Assembly: GCF_001613125.1 (NCBI RefSeq)
Contig: NZ_BDBT01000022.1
Location: forward strand, 1 to 64,000
Direction of reading: 5' to 3'
DNA: 64,000 bases
Source: Nocardia shimofusensis NBRC 100134
GTDB taxonomy: Bacteria > Actinomycetota > Actinomycetes > Mycobacteriales > Mycobacteriaceae
The notes under the pieces are model-generated. The model made no database searches and had not been told where the DNA came from. It saw only the letters and a list, made by a program, of their open reading frames with translations. How positions within the stretch are numbered: the stretch's first letter is position 1; every line of letters begins with the position of its first letter. Positions 7,375 to 15,396 of the stretch are shown piece by piece. The position numbers and the translations under genes are program-made.

Positions 7375-8688
7375 TTGTCGACGACGGATGAGCGCTCTCG
7401 CGTTGAGTATGTAACCGATCCGGCGGCAGCGATGTCCCGATTGGCGAGTGCGGATCGTTTCGGCGAATACGTGATGTACGAGCGTCCCGGGCAGTGGGTT
7501 TTCGCCGCCGACCCGATCGGCAGCATCGAGCTCGACGCCACCGAGCTGCGGGTCGGCTGGGCGGGCGAGACCACGGTGACAGCCTGGGAGGGCTCGCCCG
7601 CCCGCGCCGTCGATCGCGCACTGGCCATGCTGCCCGCGCACTCCGCCCGTGCCTACGGCTGGATCGGATTCGAGTTCTGCGCCTGGGCGCTGCGGGCGAC
7701 CGCGCACGTCGACGAGCGGACGTCGCTGGCGCATCTGATGATTCCGCGCGTCGAGGTGACCGTCGACGAGTCCGGCGTGCGGATCGTGGGCGCGACCCCC
7801 CAAGAGGCCGCCGACATCCACGATCTCATCGCGTCCGCGCAGGACACCGAACTGCCGCGCGCCCAGCCGGTCGACGTGCGCATCGACCCGACCGGATATC
7901 GGGACCGGGTCGCCGCGGCCGTCGCCGAGATCGGCGCGGGCAAGTACCAGAAGGTGATCCTGTCGCGAAAGGTGGATCTGCCCTTCACCGTCGACGTGCC
8001 GGCCACCTACCGCCTCGGCCGCGCCAACAACACCCCGGCACGCTCCTACCTGCTGCGCCTGGGCGGCCTGGAATCGGCCGGGTTCAGCCCGGAGCTGGTC
8101 GTCTCCGTCGACGACGACCGGGTGGTCACCACCGAGCCGCTGGCGGGCACCCGCGCCTTCGGCCGCGGCCACGCCGAGGACATGGCCGCGCGCGCCGATC
8201 TGGTCAGCGATCCGAAAGAGATCGTGGAGCACGCCATCTCGGTGCAGCTGTCCTTCGCCGAGATCAGCTCGGTCGCCGATCCGGGCACCCCGGCGGTGTC
8301 GGACTTCATGGCGGTGCGCGAGCGCGGTAGCGTGCAGCACCTGGCCTCCACGGTGCGCGGCACGCTTGCCGCCGATCGCTCCGGCTGGGACGCGCTCGAG
8401 GTGCTGTTCCCGTCGGTCACCGCGTCGGGCATCCCGAAGCGCGAAGGCGTGGATTCGGTCTTCCGGCTCGACGGCGCGCCGCGTGGGTTGTATTCCGGTG
8501 CGGTGGTGACGGTTTCGCCGACCGGTGCGCTGGAGGCGACCCTGGTGCTGCGCGCGGTCTACCAGACCGCCGAGGGCGCGTGGCTGCGCGCGGGCGCGGG
8601 CGTGGTGGGGCAGTCCACGCCGGAGCGGGAGTTCGAGGAGACCTGCGAGAAGCTCGGCAGTATCGCTCCCTACGTGGTCAAGGCCTGA
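7375..8688 (+). CDS. nbtS: salicylate synthase of the MbtI/NbtS type
   Basis: The 437-residue protein belongs to the chorismate-using MST family and converts chorismate through isochorismate to salicylate. Salicylate is the cap of nocobactin- and mycobactin-type siderophores. Strong MbtI-like blocks are visible: KYQKVILSRKVDLPF, TEPLAGTRAFGRG, SDPKEIVEHAISV, RERGSVQHLASTVRG, VTASGIPK, PRGLYSGAVV and the C-terminal EREFEETCEKL. The start is TTG at 7375, five bases after GGAGG and downstream of an IdeR-like box. The salicylate-activating gene lies convergent to it. The rest of a nocobactin cluster is not in the window. Confidence 0.95.
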   Translation: MSTTDERSRVEYVTDPAAAMSRLASADRFGEYVMYERPGQWVFAADPIGSIELDATELRVGWAGETTVTAWEGSPARAVDRALAMLPAHSARAYGWIGFEFCAWALRATAHVDERTSLAHLMIPRVEVTVDESGVRIVGATPQEAADIHDLIASAQDTELPRAQPVDVRIDPTGYRDRVAAAVAEIGAGKYQKVILSRKVDLPFTVDVPATYRLGRANNTPARSYLLRLGGLESAGFSPELVVSVDDDRVVTTEPLAGTRAFGRGHAEDMAARADLVSDPKEIVEHAISVQLSFAEISSVADPGTPAVSDFMAVRERGSVQHLASTVRGTLAADRSGWDALEVLFPSVTASGIPKREGVDSVFRLDGAPRGLYSGAVVTVSPTGALEATLVLRAVYQTAEGAWLRAGAGVVGQSTPEREFEETCEKLGSIAPYVVKA

Positions 8689-8710
8689 CCGACCGCCGGC
8701 GCAAACGCGC

Positions 8711-8742
8711 ACGGGCGGCGCAGTTTCCGGTGCGCCGCCCGT
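8711..8742. terminator. bidirectional hairpin between convergent siderophore genes
   Basis: A perfect 12-base stem (ACGGGCGGCGCA with its complement) and 8-base loop lies between the 3' ends of the salicylate synthase and salicyl-AMP ligase genes. There is no T-run, as is common for actinobacterial terminators. Confidence 0.7.
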
Positions 8743-8835
8743 CTCGCGTGGTGGCCGGCTCGCGGAGCGGCGGCCCTTCCCGGGAGGCCGGGCCGACGGG
8801 CGGAGCGGGGCCGGGGCGGAGCGGGGCCGGGCCGA

Positions 8836-10446
8836 TCAGCTGTAGGTGGCCCGCAGAGCCTTCTTGTCGATCTTGCCGACCGCGGTGATCGGCAGGACAT
8901 CGGTCTGCCGCAGCACATCGGGCAGCTTGTAGGTGGCCAGCCCGCGCTCGGTGAGGAAGGTCTTGATCTGCGGCAGGCTCGGCATCTCGCCGTCGACCAC
9001 CAGCACCGCGCACACCTTCTCGCCCAGGGCCGCGTCGGGCAGGCCGACCGCGGCGGCGTGCCGGACCGCCGGATACGCCAGCAGGTGCTCCTCGAGCTCG
9101 TCACAGGAGATGTTCTCGCCGCCGCGATTGATGACGTCCTTGATCCGGCCGGAGACGATCAGGTGCCCGGATGCCAGGCGGCGCACCAGATCACCGCTGC
9201 GGTAGTAACCGTCGGGGGTGAAGGCGCGGGCATTGTGCTCGGGGGCCCGGTAGTAGCCGCGCAGGGTGTAGGGGCCGCGGGTCAGCAGTTCGCCCTCCTC
9301 GCCGGGGGCGACGTCGTTGCCCTCGCCGTCGACCACGCGCAGCTCGTCGGCGGGCGACATCGGCCTGCCCTGGGTGGTGCAGATCAGCTCGTCGGGGTCG
9401 TCGAGCCGGGTGTAGTTGAGCAGGCCCTCGGCCATGCCGAACACCTGCTGGAGCCGCGCGCCCAGCGCGGGCGTGACCTCCCTGGCGTTCACATCGGCCA
9501 GCCGCGCGCCGCCGACCTGCAGCAGGCGCAGCGAACTCAGGTCGGCGGATTCCCATTCCACCGCCGCGCAGTACAACTGGGCCAGCGGCGGCACCACGGC
9601 CGTCACCGTCACGCCGTGGCGCTCGATGGCGGCGAAGACGTTCTCCGGGCTCGGATCGCCGACGAAGCTCACCGAGGCGCCGACGCTCACACTGCCGAGG
9701 ATGCCGGGGCAGGCGAGCGGGAAGTTGTGCGCCGCGGGCAGGGCCGCCAGATATACGTCGTCGGCGGTGAGTGCGCAGATCTCGGCGCTGGCGGTGGCGT
9801 TGTAGACGTAGTCGTCGTGGGTGCGCGCGATCAGCTTGGGCAGGCCGGTGGTGCCGCCGGAGACCAGCATCAACGCGATGCCGGAAGGATCGATCTCGGG
9901 CAGCGGATCGCCTTCGCGGGCAATGCTGTTCAGATCGGTGAACGGTCCGGGGTCGCCGAGCACCAGGACATGGCGCAGGCTCGGAACCCGCTCCCGCACG
10001 GTCTCGGCCAGCTCGCGGTAGTCGAAATCGCCGAAGGTGTCGGCGATGACATAACCCACCGCCTCCGACAGCGCGGTCAGGTGCTCGATCTCGGCCCTGC
10101 GGTGCGCGGGGAGGGTCAGCACCGGGATGGCGCCCGCGCGCAGCAGGCCGAACAGGATCGTCAGGAATTCCGGCACGTTCGGCAGCTGGACGACCACTCG
10201 GTCACCGGGCGTGATGCCCAGGGCGATCAGGCCGTGCGCGATCCGGTCGGCTTCGGCGTCCACCCAGGCGTAGTCGCGGGTGCCCTCGTCGGTGCGCAGA
10301 GCGATGCGCTCGGGGTGCTGCTTCGCGGTGGTACGCAGCAGGTCGCCGAGCGGAGTGCCGGTCCAGTAGCCCGCGGCCCGGTAGGCCTCGGCCGTCTCGG
10401 CGGGAAAGGGCACATAGCCGTCCCGATGGTCGGTGGTTGTCGTCAC
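8836..10446 (-). CDS. nbtT: salicyl-AMP ligase (MbtA/EntE/NbtT family)
   Basis: A 536-residue stand-alone aryl adenylating enzyme that activates salicylate (or 2,3-dihydroxybenzoate) with ATP. It then loads the aryl group onto a carrier protein in siderophore assembly. It starts GYVPFPAETAEAYRAAGYW, as EntE and MbtA do. It carries the phosphate-binding loop VSGGTTGLPKL, the aryl-site segment AALPAAHNFPLACPG, FGMAEGLLNYTR, the hinge SGRIKDVINRGGENIS and the catalytic Lys in GKIDKKALR. GTG at 10446 is preceded by GAGG, and an IdeR-like box lies 31 bases upstream. Salicylate is the likely substrate given the convergent salicylate synthase gene. Confidence 0.94.
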   Translation of the reverse strand: MTTTTDHRDGYVPFPAETAEAYRAAGYWTGTPLGDLLRTTAKQHPERIALRTDEGTRDYAWVDAEADRIAHGLIALGITPGDRVVVQLPNVPEFLTILFGLLRAGAIPVLTLPAHRRAEIEHLTALSEAVGYVIADTFGDFDYRELAETVRERVPSLRHVLVLGDPGPFTDLNSIAREGDPLPEIDPSGIALMLVSGGTTGLPKLIARTHDDYVYNATASAEICALTADDVYLAALPAAHNFPLACPGILGSVSVGASVSFVGDPSPENVFAAIERHGVTVTAVVPPLAQLYCAAVEWESADLSSLRLLQVGGARLADVNAREVTPALGARLQQVFGMAEGLLNYTRLDDPDELICTTQGRPMSPADELRVVDGEGNDVAPGEEGELLTRGPYTLRGYYRAPEHNARAFTPDGYYRSGDLVRRLASGHLIVSGRIKDVINRGGENISCDELEEHLLAYPAVRHAAAVGLPDAALGEKVCAVLVVDGEMPSLPQIKTFLTERGLATYKLPDVLRQTDVLPITAVGKIDKKALRATYS

Positions 10447-10476
10447 GATTCCTCGCTGGGTTCCGGTGGTGTCGGA

Positions 10477-10495
10477 TGAGGTTAGGCAACCCTAT
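10477..10495. promoter_or_regulatory. IdeR (iron box) site before the salicyl-AMP ligase gene
   Basis: TGAGGTTAGGCAACCCTAT matches the 19-base IdeR consensus at 15 of 19 positions. It lies 31 bases before the GTG start of the minus-strand ligase gene and about 30 bases before the -10-like element of the divergent SDR gene. Repression of the ligase under iron-replete conditions is the expected role. Confidence 0.82.
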
Positions 10496-10527
10496 CTCAA
10501 CTCCGGGTGGCGACTGATCATCCGGGC

Positions 10528-10533
10528 TAGACT
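10528..10533 (+). promoter_or_regulatory. -10-like TAGACT, leaderless start of the SDR gene
   Basis: TAGACT ends six bases before the ATG at 10540 and no Shine-Dalgarno sequence intervenes. The transcript probably begins at or next to the start codon. Confidence 0.5.
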
Positions 10534-10539
10534 CTTCGC

Positions 10540-11412
10540 ATGAGTCGCTGGGAAGCCGCGGATATCGCTGATCAGACCGGTCGGACCTTCGTCGTCACCG
10601 GTGCCAACGGCGGACTCGGCGCCGTCACCGCCCGGGTCTTGGCGGCCAAGGGCGCCCAGGTGATCATGGCCTGCCGTGATCTGGCCAAGGCCGAACGTGT
10701 CGCCGCCGATCTCGGGCCGCGCGCGGACGTCCGTTCGCTCGATCTGGCCGACCTGTCCTCGGTGCGCGCCTTCGCCGCCGGCGTCGAGCGGGTCGACGTG
10801 CTGATCAACAACGCCGGGGTGATGGCGGTGCCGAAGCGCCGCACCGCCGACGGCTTCGAAATGCAGGTCGGCACCAACCATCTCGGTCACTTCGCGCTCA
10901 CCGGACTGCTGCTGGACAAGATCGCCGATCGGGTGGTCACCGTCTCCAGCGGCGCGCACGCTGTCGGCAAGATCGACCTGAACGACCTGAACTGGGAACG
11001 CAGGCGGTATCAGCGCTGGCTCGCCTACGGCCAGGCCAAGTTGGCGAACCTGATGTTCGCCTACGAGTTGCAGCGCAGGCTCACCGCGGCCGGGTCACCG
11101 ATCCTCTCGGTGGCCGCCCACCCCGGCTACGCGGCGACGGATCTGCAGTCGCACACCGAATCGTTCATGGACTCGATCATGGCCGTGGGCAACCGGATGC
11201 TGGCCCAGAGTGCCGAGAGCGGCGCGCTGCCGCAGCTTTTCGCCGCCACCGAGCCCGTCGAGCCGGGTGCTTTCTACGGTCCCGACAAGTTCGGCGGTAT
11301 GCGCGGCCATCCCGCTCGCTGCGGGTCGTCGAAGGCCTCCCGCGACGAGACGGTGGCGCGTGAACTGTTCGCACTGTCCGAGCGCCTCACCGGGGTCACC
11401 TACTCGATCTGA
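10540..11412 (+). CDS. short-chain dehydrogenase/reductase
   Basis: The 290-residue classical SDR resembles the retinol-dehydrogenase/protochlorophyllide-reductase-like group common in mycolic actinomycetes. The cofactor motif VTGANGGLGAVTA (TGxxxGxG) is near residue 20, NNAG near residue 87, the catalytic Ser in VTVSSGAH and the catalytic YGQAK (YxxxK) further on. The substrate cannot be told from the sequence. It is divergent from the salicyl-AMP ligase gene and appears to have a leaderless start. It may be unconnected with siderophore synthesis. Confidence 0.88.
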   Translation: MSRWEAADIADQTGRTFVVTGANGGLGAVTARVLAAKGAQVIMACRDLAKAERVAADLGPRADVRSLDLADLSSVRAFAAGVERVDVLINNAGVMAVPKRRTADGFEMQVGTNHLGHFALTGLLLDKIADRVVTVSSGAHAVGKIDLNDLNWERRRYQRWLAYGQAKLANLMFAYELQRRLTAAGSPILSVAAHPGYAATDLQSHTESFMDSIMAVGNRMLAQSAESGALPQLFAATEPVEPGAFYGPDKFGGMRGHPARCGSSKASRDETVARELFALSERLTGVTYSI

Positions 11413-11449
11413 GTCCGAGCCCGCGTCGTTCCGAGTCGCGCCGGAACAT

Positions 11450-11465
11450 TGTGAGGACCGTCACT
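11450..11465. promoter_or_regulatory. CRP-like site upstream of the AhpD-like gene
   Basis: TGTGAGGACCGTCACT fits the CRP/GlxR consensus TGTGA-N6-TCACA with one mismatch. It lies about 90 bases before the ATG at 11556. Confidence 0.4.
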
Positions 11466-11555
11466 TCTCGGGGTGTCACACTCCGGTGGTCTGCGACGTC
11501 GTCTGTGTGTGAGCCCCTCGGCGGGAGGCCGGGGCGAGACATCGAGGAGCAGATC

Positions 11556-12029
11556 ATGGAACAGCGGTTCGACTATGCGGGACAGGCTCTCGGCGCGAAG
11601 TTCGTCAAGCGGATCAACAACGCGGGCATGGTCGTGGGCGAATCCACGCTGGCCCCGGCCACCCGCGAACTGGTGCTGCTGCGGGTCAGCCAGATCAACG
11701 GCTGCGGGTTCTGCGTCGACATGCATTACAAGGACGCCGTCCACGCCGGTGAGGATCCGCTGCGGCTGAACCTCGTCTCGGCCTGGCGCGAGGCCACCGC
11801 GTTCACCGAACCCGAGCGGGCCGCACTCGCGCTGGCCGAGGAGGGCACCCGGCTGGCCGACACACACCAGGGCGTGTCCGACGAGACCTGGGCGCAGGTG
11901 GAGAAGCACTACGACGCCGAGCAGATCGCGGCGCTGATCTCGCTGATCGCCCTGATCAACGCCTACAACCGGATGAACGTCATCAGCCGCACGCCCGCGG
12001 GCGGCTACGTCCCCGGCCAGTTCCACTGA
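11556..12029 (+). CDS. carboxymuconolactone decarboxylase/AhpD-family protein
   Basis: A 157-residue all-helical protein of the carboxymuconolactone decarboxylase superfamily. It has the redox-type motif NGCGFCVDMH (CxxC followed by His) seen in AhpD-like alkylhydroperoxidases, so a peroxidase or thiol-redox role is likelier than decarboxylation. The conserved N-terminal LAPATRELVLLRVSQIN and C-terminal INAYNRMNVISRTP are typical. The ATG at 11556 has GAGGAG seven bases upstream. A CRP-like site lies in the leader and a strong hairpin terminator follows the stop. Confidence 0.87.
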   Translation: MEQRFDYAGQALGAKFVKRINNAGMVVGESTLAPATRELVLLRVSQINGCGFCVDMHYKDAVHAGEDPLRLNLVSAWREATAFTEPERAALALAEEGTRLADTHQGVSDETWAQVEKHYDAEQIAALISLIALINAYNRMNVISRTPAGGYVPGQFH

Positions 12030-12035
12030 CCGTCC

Positions 12036-12073
12036 ACGCGGGGGCGCGGCGGTGACCTCCGTCGCCCCCGCGT
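12036..12073 (+). terminator. hairpin terminator after the AhpD-like gene
   Basis: A perfect 11-base GC-rich stem (12036-12046 with 12063-12073) starts 7 bases after the stop codon. It also insulates the promoter of the DAHP synthase leader that follows. Confidence 0.75.
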
Positions 12074-12094
12074 CACCGCGGCGTGGACCGCTGG

Positions 12095-12100
12095 TATGGT
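12095..12100 (+). promoter_or_regulatory. -10-like TATGGT of the DAHP synthase leader transcript
   Basis: TATGGT ends seven bases before a GTG at 12108. Transcription would therefore begin at the first codon of the aromatic leader peptide. GTCACC at 12072-12077, 17 bases further upstream, is a weak -35 candidate. Confidence 0.5.
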
Positions 12101-12107
12101 TTCTGTC

Positions 12108-12179
12108 GTGCAGCGCGCGTATTTCTGGTTTAGCAAGCCGGCCCCGGGTGGGTCGGTCTGCGGCAACCACCTGCGCTGA
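12108..12179 (+). CDS. aromatic leader peptide upstream of DAHP synthase (putative attenuator)
   Basis: A 23-codon frame starting GTG (an in-frame ATG lies at 12096) encodes V-QRAYFWFSKP and ends with TGA 86 bases before the DAHP synthase ATG. Codons 5-8 are Tyr-Phe-Trp-Phe, all three end products of the pathway in a row. This is the usual design of a ribosome-mediated attenuator that senses charged aromatic tRNAs. Around it, GGGTGGG at 12146-12152 can pair with CCCACCC at 12184-12190. GAGCCGG at 12192-12198 can pair with CCGGCTC at 12207-12213, while GCCGG inside the leader can compete for the latter. The function is inferred from position and codon content. Confidence 0.7.
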   Translation: MQRAYFWFSKPAPGGSVCGNHLR

Positions 12180-12191
12180 CTATCCCACCCC

Positions 12192-12213
12192 GAGCCGGAT
12201 GATGGACCGGCTC
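12192..12213 (+). promoter_or_regulatory. hairpin between aromatic leader and DAHP synthase
   Basis: A perfect 7-base stem (GAGCCGG with CCGGCTC) and 8-base loop lies between the leader stop and the DAHP synthase start. It is a candidate attenuator stem. No T-run follows, so it could equally control ribosome access. Confidence 0.45.
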
Positions 12214-12265
12214 TACGGTGTTCATGATTTCCGTGGGTCGGCCTGGAGAAAAGGAAACGACCACG

Positions 12266-13357
12266 ATGACCACAGCGGTAGACGTCGACGCACGCCATGC
12301 CGACCTCGATCACCAGCGCACCCTCGCGGTGAGCCCGTTGCGCTCGCCCGCCGAGGTGCGCATGGTCCACCGGATCACCGATGCCCACGCCGATACCGTG
12401 CGCGCGGGCCGCAAGGCCACCGTCGAGGTGCTCGATGGTGGTGACGATCGCCTGATGGTGATCGTCGGGCCGTGCTCGGTGCACGATCCCGCCGCCGCCC
12501 TGGACTACGCGCGCCGCCTGGCCGCCAAGGCCGACGAACTGGGCGAGGATCTGCACATCGTGATGCGGGTCTACTTCGAGAAGCCGCGCACCAGCCTGGG
12601 CTGGAAGGGGCTGATCAACGATCCGCACCTGGACGGCTCCTTCGACGTCAACACCGGCCTGGGCATCGGCCGCAAGCTGCTGGTCGACATCACCGCGCTC
12701 GGGCTGCCGGTGGCGTGCGAGTTCCTCGACCCGATCACCCCGCAGTACATCGCCGATCTGGTCTCCTACGGCGCGATCGGCGCGCGTACCGCGGCCAGCC
12801 AGGTGCACAGGCAGCTCAGCAGCGCGCTGTCCATGCCGGTCGGCATCAAGAACGGCACCGACGGTGATGTGCAGGTCGCGGTCGACGGTGTGCGCGCGGC
12901 CGCGGCCAGCCATGTGTTCCCCGGCACCGACCTCGACGGGCGCGCCGCGCTGATCCGCACCTCCGGCAACCCGGACTGCCACGTGATCCTGCGCGGCGGC
13001 AGCAACGGCACCAACTACGACTCGGCCTCCGTCGCCGACGCATGCCTGCGACTGGAGAAGGCGTCGCTGCCGCGGCGGGTCGTGGTGGACGCCAGCCACG
13101 GCAACAGCAACAAGGACCACAACAAGCAGGTCGACGTCGTCGCCGACCTCGCGGGCCGCATCGCCGCCGGCGAGCGCGAGGTTGTCGGTCTGATGTTGGA
13201 GAGCTTCCTGGTGGCGGGTCGTCAGGACCTCACCCTCGGGCATTCCGGCGAGCTCGCCTACGGCCAGTCGATCACCGATGCCTGCATCGACTGGGACACC
13301 ACGGCACGGCAGCTGGACCTGCTGGCGGACGCGGTCCGGCGTCGGCGCGGGCTCTGA
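12266..13357 (+). CDS. aroG: class I 3-deoxy-7-phosphoheptulonate (DAHP) synthase
   Basis: A 363-residue AroG/AroF-type enzyme joining phosphoenolpyruvate and erythrose 4-phosphate, the first step of the shikimate pathway. Class I signatures are VIVGPCSVHDP, MRVYFEKPRTSLGWKGLINDP, GARTAASQVHRQ, GIKNGTDG, LRGGSNGTNYD, VVVDASHGNSNKDH and VGLMLESFL. M. tuberculosis relies on an unrelated class II enzyme, so this type is notable in a mycolic actinomycete. The ATG at 12266 is preceded by AAGGAA. The leader peptide upstream suggests aromatic amino acid control. The pathway ends in chorismate, the substrate of the salicylate synthase 3.6 kb upstream. Confidence 0.95.
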   Translation: MTTAVDVDARHADLDHQRTLAVSPLRSPAEVRMVHRITDAHADTVRAGRKATVEVLDGGDDRLMVIVGPCSVHDPAAALDYARRLAAKADELGEDLHIVMRVYFEKPRTSLGWKGLINDPHLDGSFDVNTGLGIGRKLLVDITALGLPVACEFLDPITPQYIADLVSYGAIGARTAASQVHRQLSSALSMPVGIKNGTDGDVQVAVDGVRAAAASHVFPGTDLDGRAALIRTSGNPDCHVILRGGSNGTNYDSASVADACLRLEKASLPRRVVVDASHGNSNKDHNKQVDVVADLAGRIAAGEREVVGLMLESFLVAGRQDLTLGHSGELAYGQSITDACIDWDTTARQLDLLADAVRRRRGL

Positions 13358-13480
13358 TTCCGCCCGAAGTTTCGCGCATCCCCTGATACCGCCCTGTCCC
13401 GTCACCCGCGCGTGGGTTGTCGCGCGGGAAACGGGGCCAGGCGTTGTCTCGCCTGCCCCACTCTGAAACGCCTGTGGTAC

Positions 13481-13508
13481 TTGACCTGGCCTTTTGTTTC
13501 GATACGGT
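13481..13508 (+). promoter_or_regulatory. promoter candidate of the beta-propeller gene
   Basis: TTGACC at 13481-13486 and TACGGT at 13503-13508 are 16 bases apart. They would give a leader of about 135 bases before the GTG at 13649. The 291-base interval holds no other feature I can support. Confidence 0.45.
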
Positions 13509-13648
13509 TGTGCGGCATTCGCAAGAGATCGCTCCACTCGGCGCGCGATCCCGGGGGCCCCGACGGCTTGTTCGGTATTGGGTCCTGGTCGTGCGCTGCT
13601 CCTGAAATTCCGTCATTTCGAGAATTCCTTCGGAGAGTGAGGACAAGC

Positions 13649-14581
13649 GTGAATCTGCATGTCGTATCGGTTCGCTCAGCGAGCCACCGTGGTCGCCGAG
13701 GCGGCACCCGTCGTGGGTTCGGCGGCGTGGTCACCCTGGCGGCTTCGGCGCTGCTGCTGTTCGTGACGGCCCTCGCCGCCGCGATGGTCGGGCCGGGCGC
13801 GGGTCCGGCGGCCGCCATCGGCGAGAAGACCCTGTTCGTCGCCGAGAGCACCGCGGGCACGGTGGTGGCCGTCTCCGAGGACGGTGCTGTCGACCCCCTG
13901 GTCACCGGCCTGAGCTCCCCCTTCGACGTCGTGGTCGACGGCGATACTCTCTACATCTCCGAGTCCGGCGCGGGCCGGATCGTCACGGCGCCGACCAGCG
14001 GTGGAACGGCCACACCGCTGGTCATTCCCGGTCTGTCCGCGCCGAGCTACATCGCGATCTCCGGGGACACCCTGTTCATCGTCGACTCCGGCACCGTGTA
14101 CGCGGTGCCGAAGGTCGGGGGCACGCCGGAGGTGCTGCTGGAAGACCTGGGCAACGCCGGCGGCATCGCGGTGTACAACGGCCAGGTGTACGTCACCATC
14201 AATTCCATGACGGGCAGTGTCGTCTCGGTGCCGGTCACCGGCGGCACGCCGACCACCGTCGTGAGCGGCTTGACCAACCCGCTGGCCATCGCGGCCGACA
14301 ACGGCACCCTGTACATCACCAGCTCCGTCGGTCCGGTCTGGTCCGTGCCGGTCACGGGCGGCACGCCGACCGAGCTGGCCGAGCTGAACGTGGGTCTGGG
14401 CATCGCGGTCGACGGCGACACGCTCTACCTCACCGAGGACCAGAGCGGCACCGTGTACTCGCTGCCGGTCACCGGTGGAACGCTCACCGAGATCGCCACC
14501 GGCCTGAGCTCGCCCGCCGGTATCGACGTGGGTGTGGGTGGCTGCACGGGGTCGGTCTGCCTCGGCGGCAGCGCCTTCTGA
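13649..14581 (+). CDS. secreted beta-propeller (NHL/YVTN-like repeat) protein
   Basis: A 310-residue exported protein. After a basic start (RGRRGGTRRGF) a hydrophobic segment near residues 22-42 ends in GPAAA, so a signal peptide or membrane anchor is likely. The remainder consists of about six repeats of 40-45 residues with the recurring patterns GDTLYISES, VPVTGGTPT and GLSSPxxIA, as in NHL or YVTN beta-propellers. The last repeat ends with two cysteines (GGCTGSVCLGG). No catalytic motif is visible; binding or a surface role is a guess. GTG at 13649 has GTGAGGA six bases upstream. Confidence 0.75.
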   Translation: MNLHVVSVRSASHRGRRGGTRRGFGGVVTLAASALLLFVTALAAAMVGPGAGPAAAIGEKTLFVAESTAGTVVAVSEDGAVDPLVTGLSSPFDVVVDGDTLYISESGAGRIVTAPTSGGTATPLVIPGLSAPSYIAISGDTLFIVDSGTVYAVPKVGGTPEVLLEDLGNAGGIAVYNGQVYVTINSMTGSVVSVPVTGGTPTTVVSGLTNPLAIAADNGTLYITSSVGPVWSVPVTGGTPTELAELNVGLGIAVDGDTLYLTEDQSGTVYSLPVTGGTLTEIATGLSSPAGIDVGVGGCTGSVCLGGSAF

Positions 14582-14638
14582 TCGAGTCGGGGAGCGCGCC
14601 ACTCGAGCGGTGAGTGACGCTGTCCGAAGTGCATGAAC

Positions 14639-14676
14639 GAGCCGGGCCCCGAATGTCACCGGTCGGGGTCCGGCTC
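14639..14676. terminator. bidirectional terminator between propeller and methyltransferase genes
   Basis: A 14-base stem (14639-14652 with 14663-14676, one G-T pair) with a 10-base loop lies between two convergent genes. It is followed by mixed sequence without a T-run. Confidence 0.7.
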
Positions 14677-14735
14677 GATGCGTGGCCGCTGCCCGGCCGA
14701 GGATCGCGACGACATCCGGCACGCTCGCCCGGCGT

Positions 14736-15326
14736 TCAGGCGCGGACGGCGCGGACCGCGAGCAGATCGCCGTGCGTCGTCACGGTGGTCGCGAAGCCGC
14801 TCTCGGCGAGCCGCCGGGTGAGCTCGCTCGCCTCGGGCTTCGGCCCGGATGACGCGGCGTCGTAGCCGTAGCAGAGGAAGAGTGCGCCGTCGGGGGCGAG
14901 CAGTTCGCGCACCACCGTCAGTTCGGCGGTCGGTCGCTTCTTCGTCCAGAAGGCGTTGACGTTGACCGCGAGGATCTTGTCGAACCCGGCCGGAGCGTCG
15001 AAATCGGCGCGTACGCGGTCGGGGTCGAGCCGCCCGAAGTCCTTCTGCCACAGGGTGATGCGCCCGGAATCGAGGTGCCGGGCATTGCGTCGCGCCGCGC
15101 GGTCGATCGCGGTGGCCGAGCGGTCGACGGCGAGTACGCGTCCGCGGGGGAGTTCTCGCGCGAGGTATTCGAGCGATGTGCCCGAGCCGGGCCCGATCTC
15201 GAGGACGAGGTCGGCGGGTCGCATGTCCATGACCTCGACGATCCACCGGAATCGTGCATCGCCCACCATCGCCTCCCACGAGTCGTGCTGTTCGGATGAG
15301 CACAGCATCTCAAATGAGCACAGCAT
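14736..15326 (-). CDS. class I SAM-dependent methyltransferase
   Basis: A Rossmann-fold methyltransferase of about 196 residues. Motif I is LVLEIGPGSGTSLEYLA, followed by VLAVDRSATAI, DPDRVRADFDAPAGFDKILAVNVN and LLAPDGALFLCYGYD. The substrate is unknown. The start is uncertain. The longest frame begins at GTG 15359, but that codon lies inside the terminator hairpin of the upstream gene. ATG at 15326 or 15308 is more likely; the DNA there repeats an 18-base unit encoding MLCSFE then MLCSSE. No clear Shine-Dalgarno sequence is seen for any choice. Confidence 0.8.
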   Translation of the reverse strand: MLCSFEMLCSSEQHDSWEAMVGDARFRWIVEVMDMRPADLVLEIGPGSGTSLEYLARELPRGRVLAVDRSATAIDRAARRNARHLDSGRITLWQKDFGRLDPDRVRADFDAPAGFDKILAVNVNAFWTKKRPTAELTVVRELLAPDGALFLCYGYDAASSGPKPEASELTRRLAESGFATTVTTHGDLLAVRAVRA

Positions 15327-15356
15327 CGCTGCCGCATCGCGAGCGGGGAAGAGAAA

Positions 15357-15390
15357 CACCGGATCGGGCCGTGATCGACCCGATCCGGTG
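15357..15390 (-). terminator. terminator of the small repeat-protein gene
   Basis: A perfect 12-base stem (15357-15368 with 15379-15390) with a 10-base loop, read on the minus strand, is followed by TTTCTCTT. It lies 6 bases after the stop at 15397. Confidence 0.85.
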
Positions 15391-15396
15391 CGCGCG

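Noticed and set aside
12108..12265. A T-box riboswitch instead of a leader peptide before DAHP synthase
   Set aside because: I could not find the T-box sequence or a specifier loop, whereas a translated aromatic run is plain.
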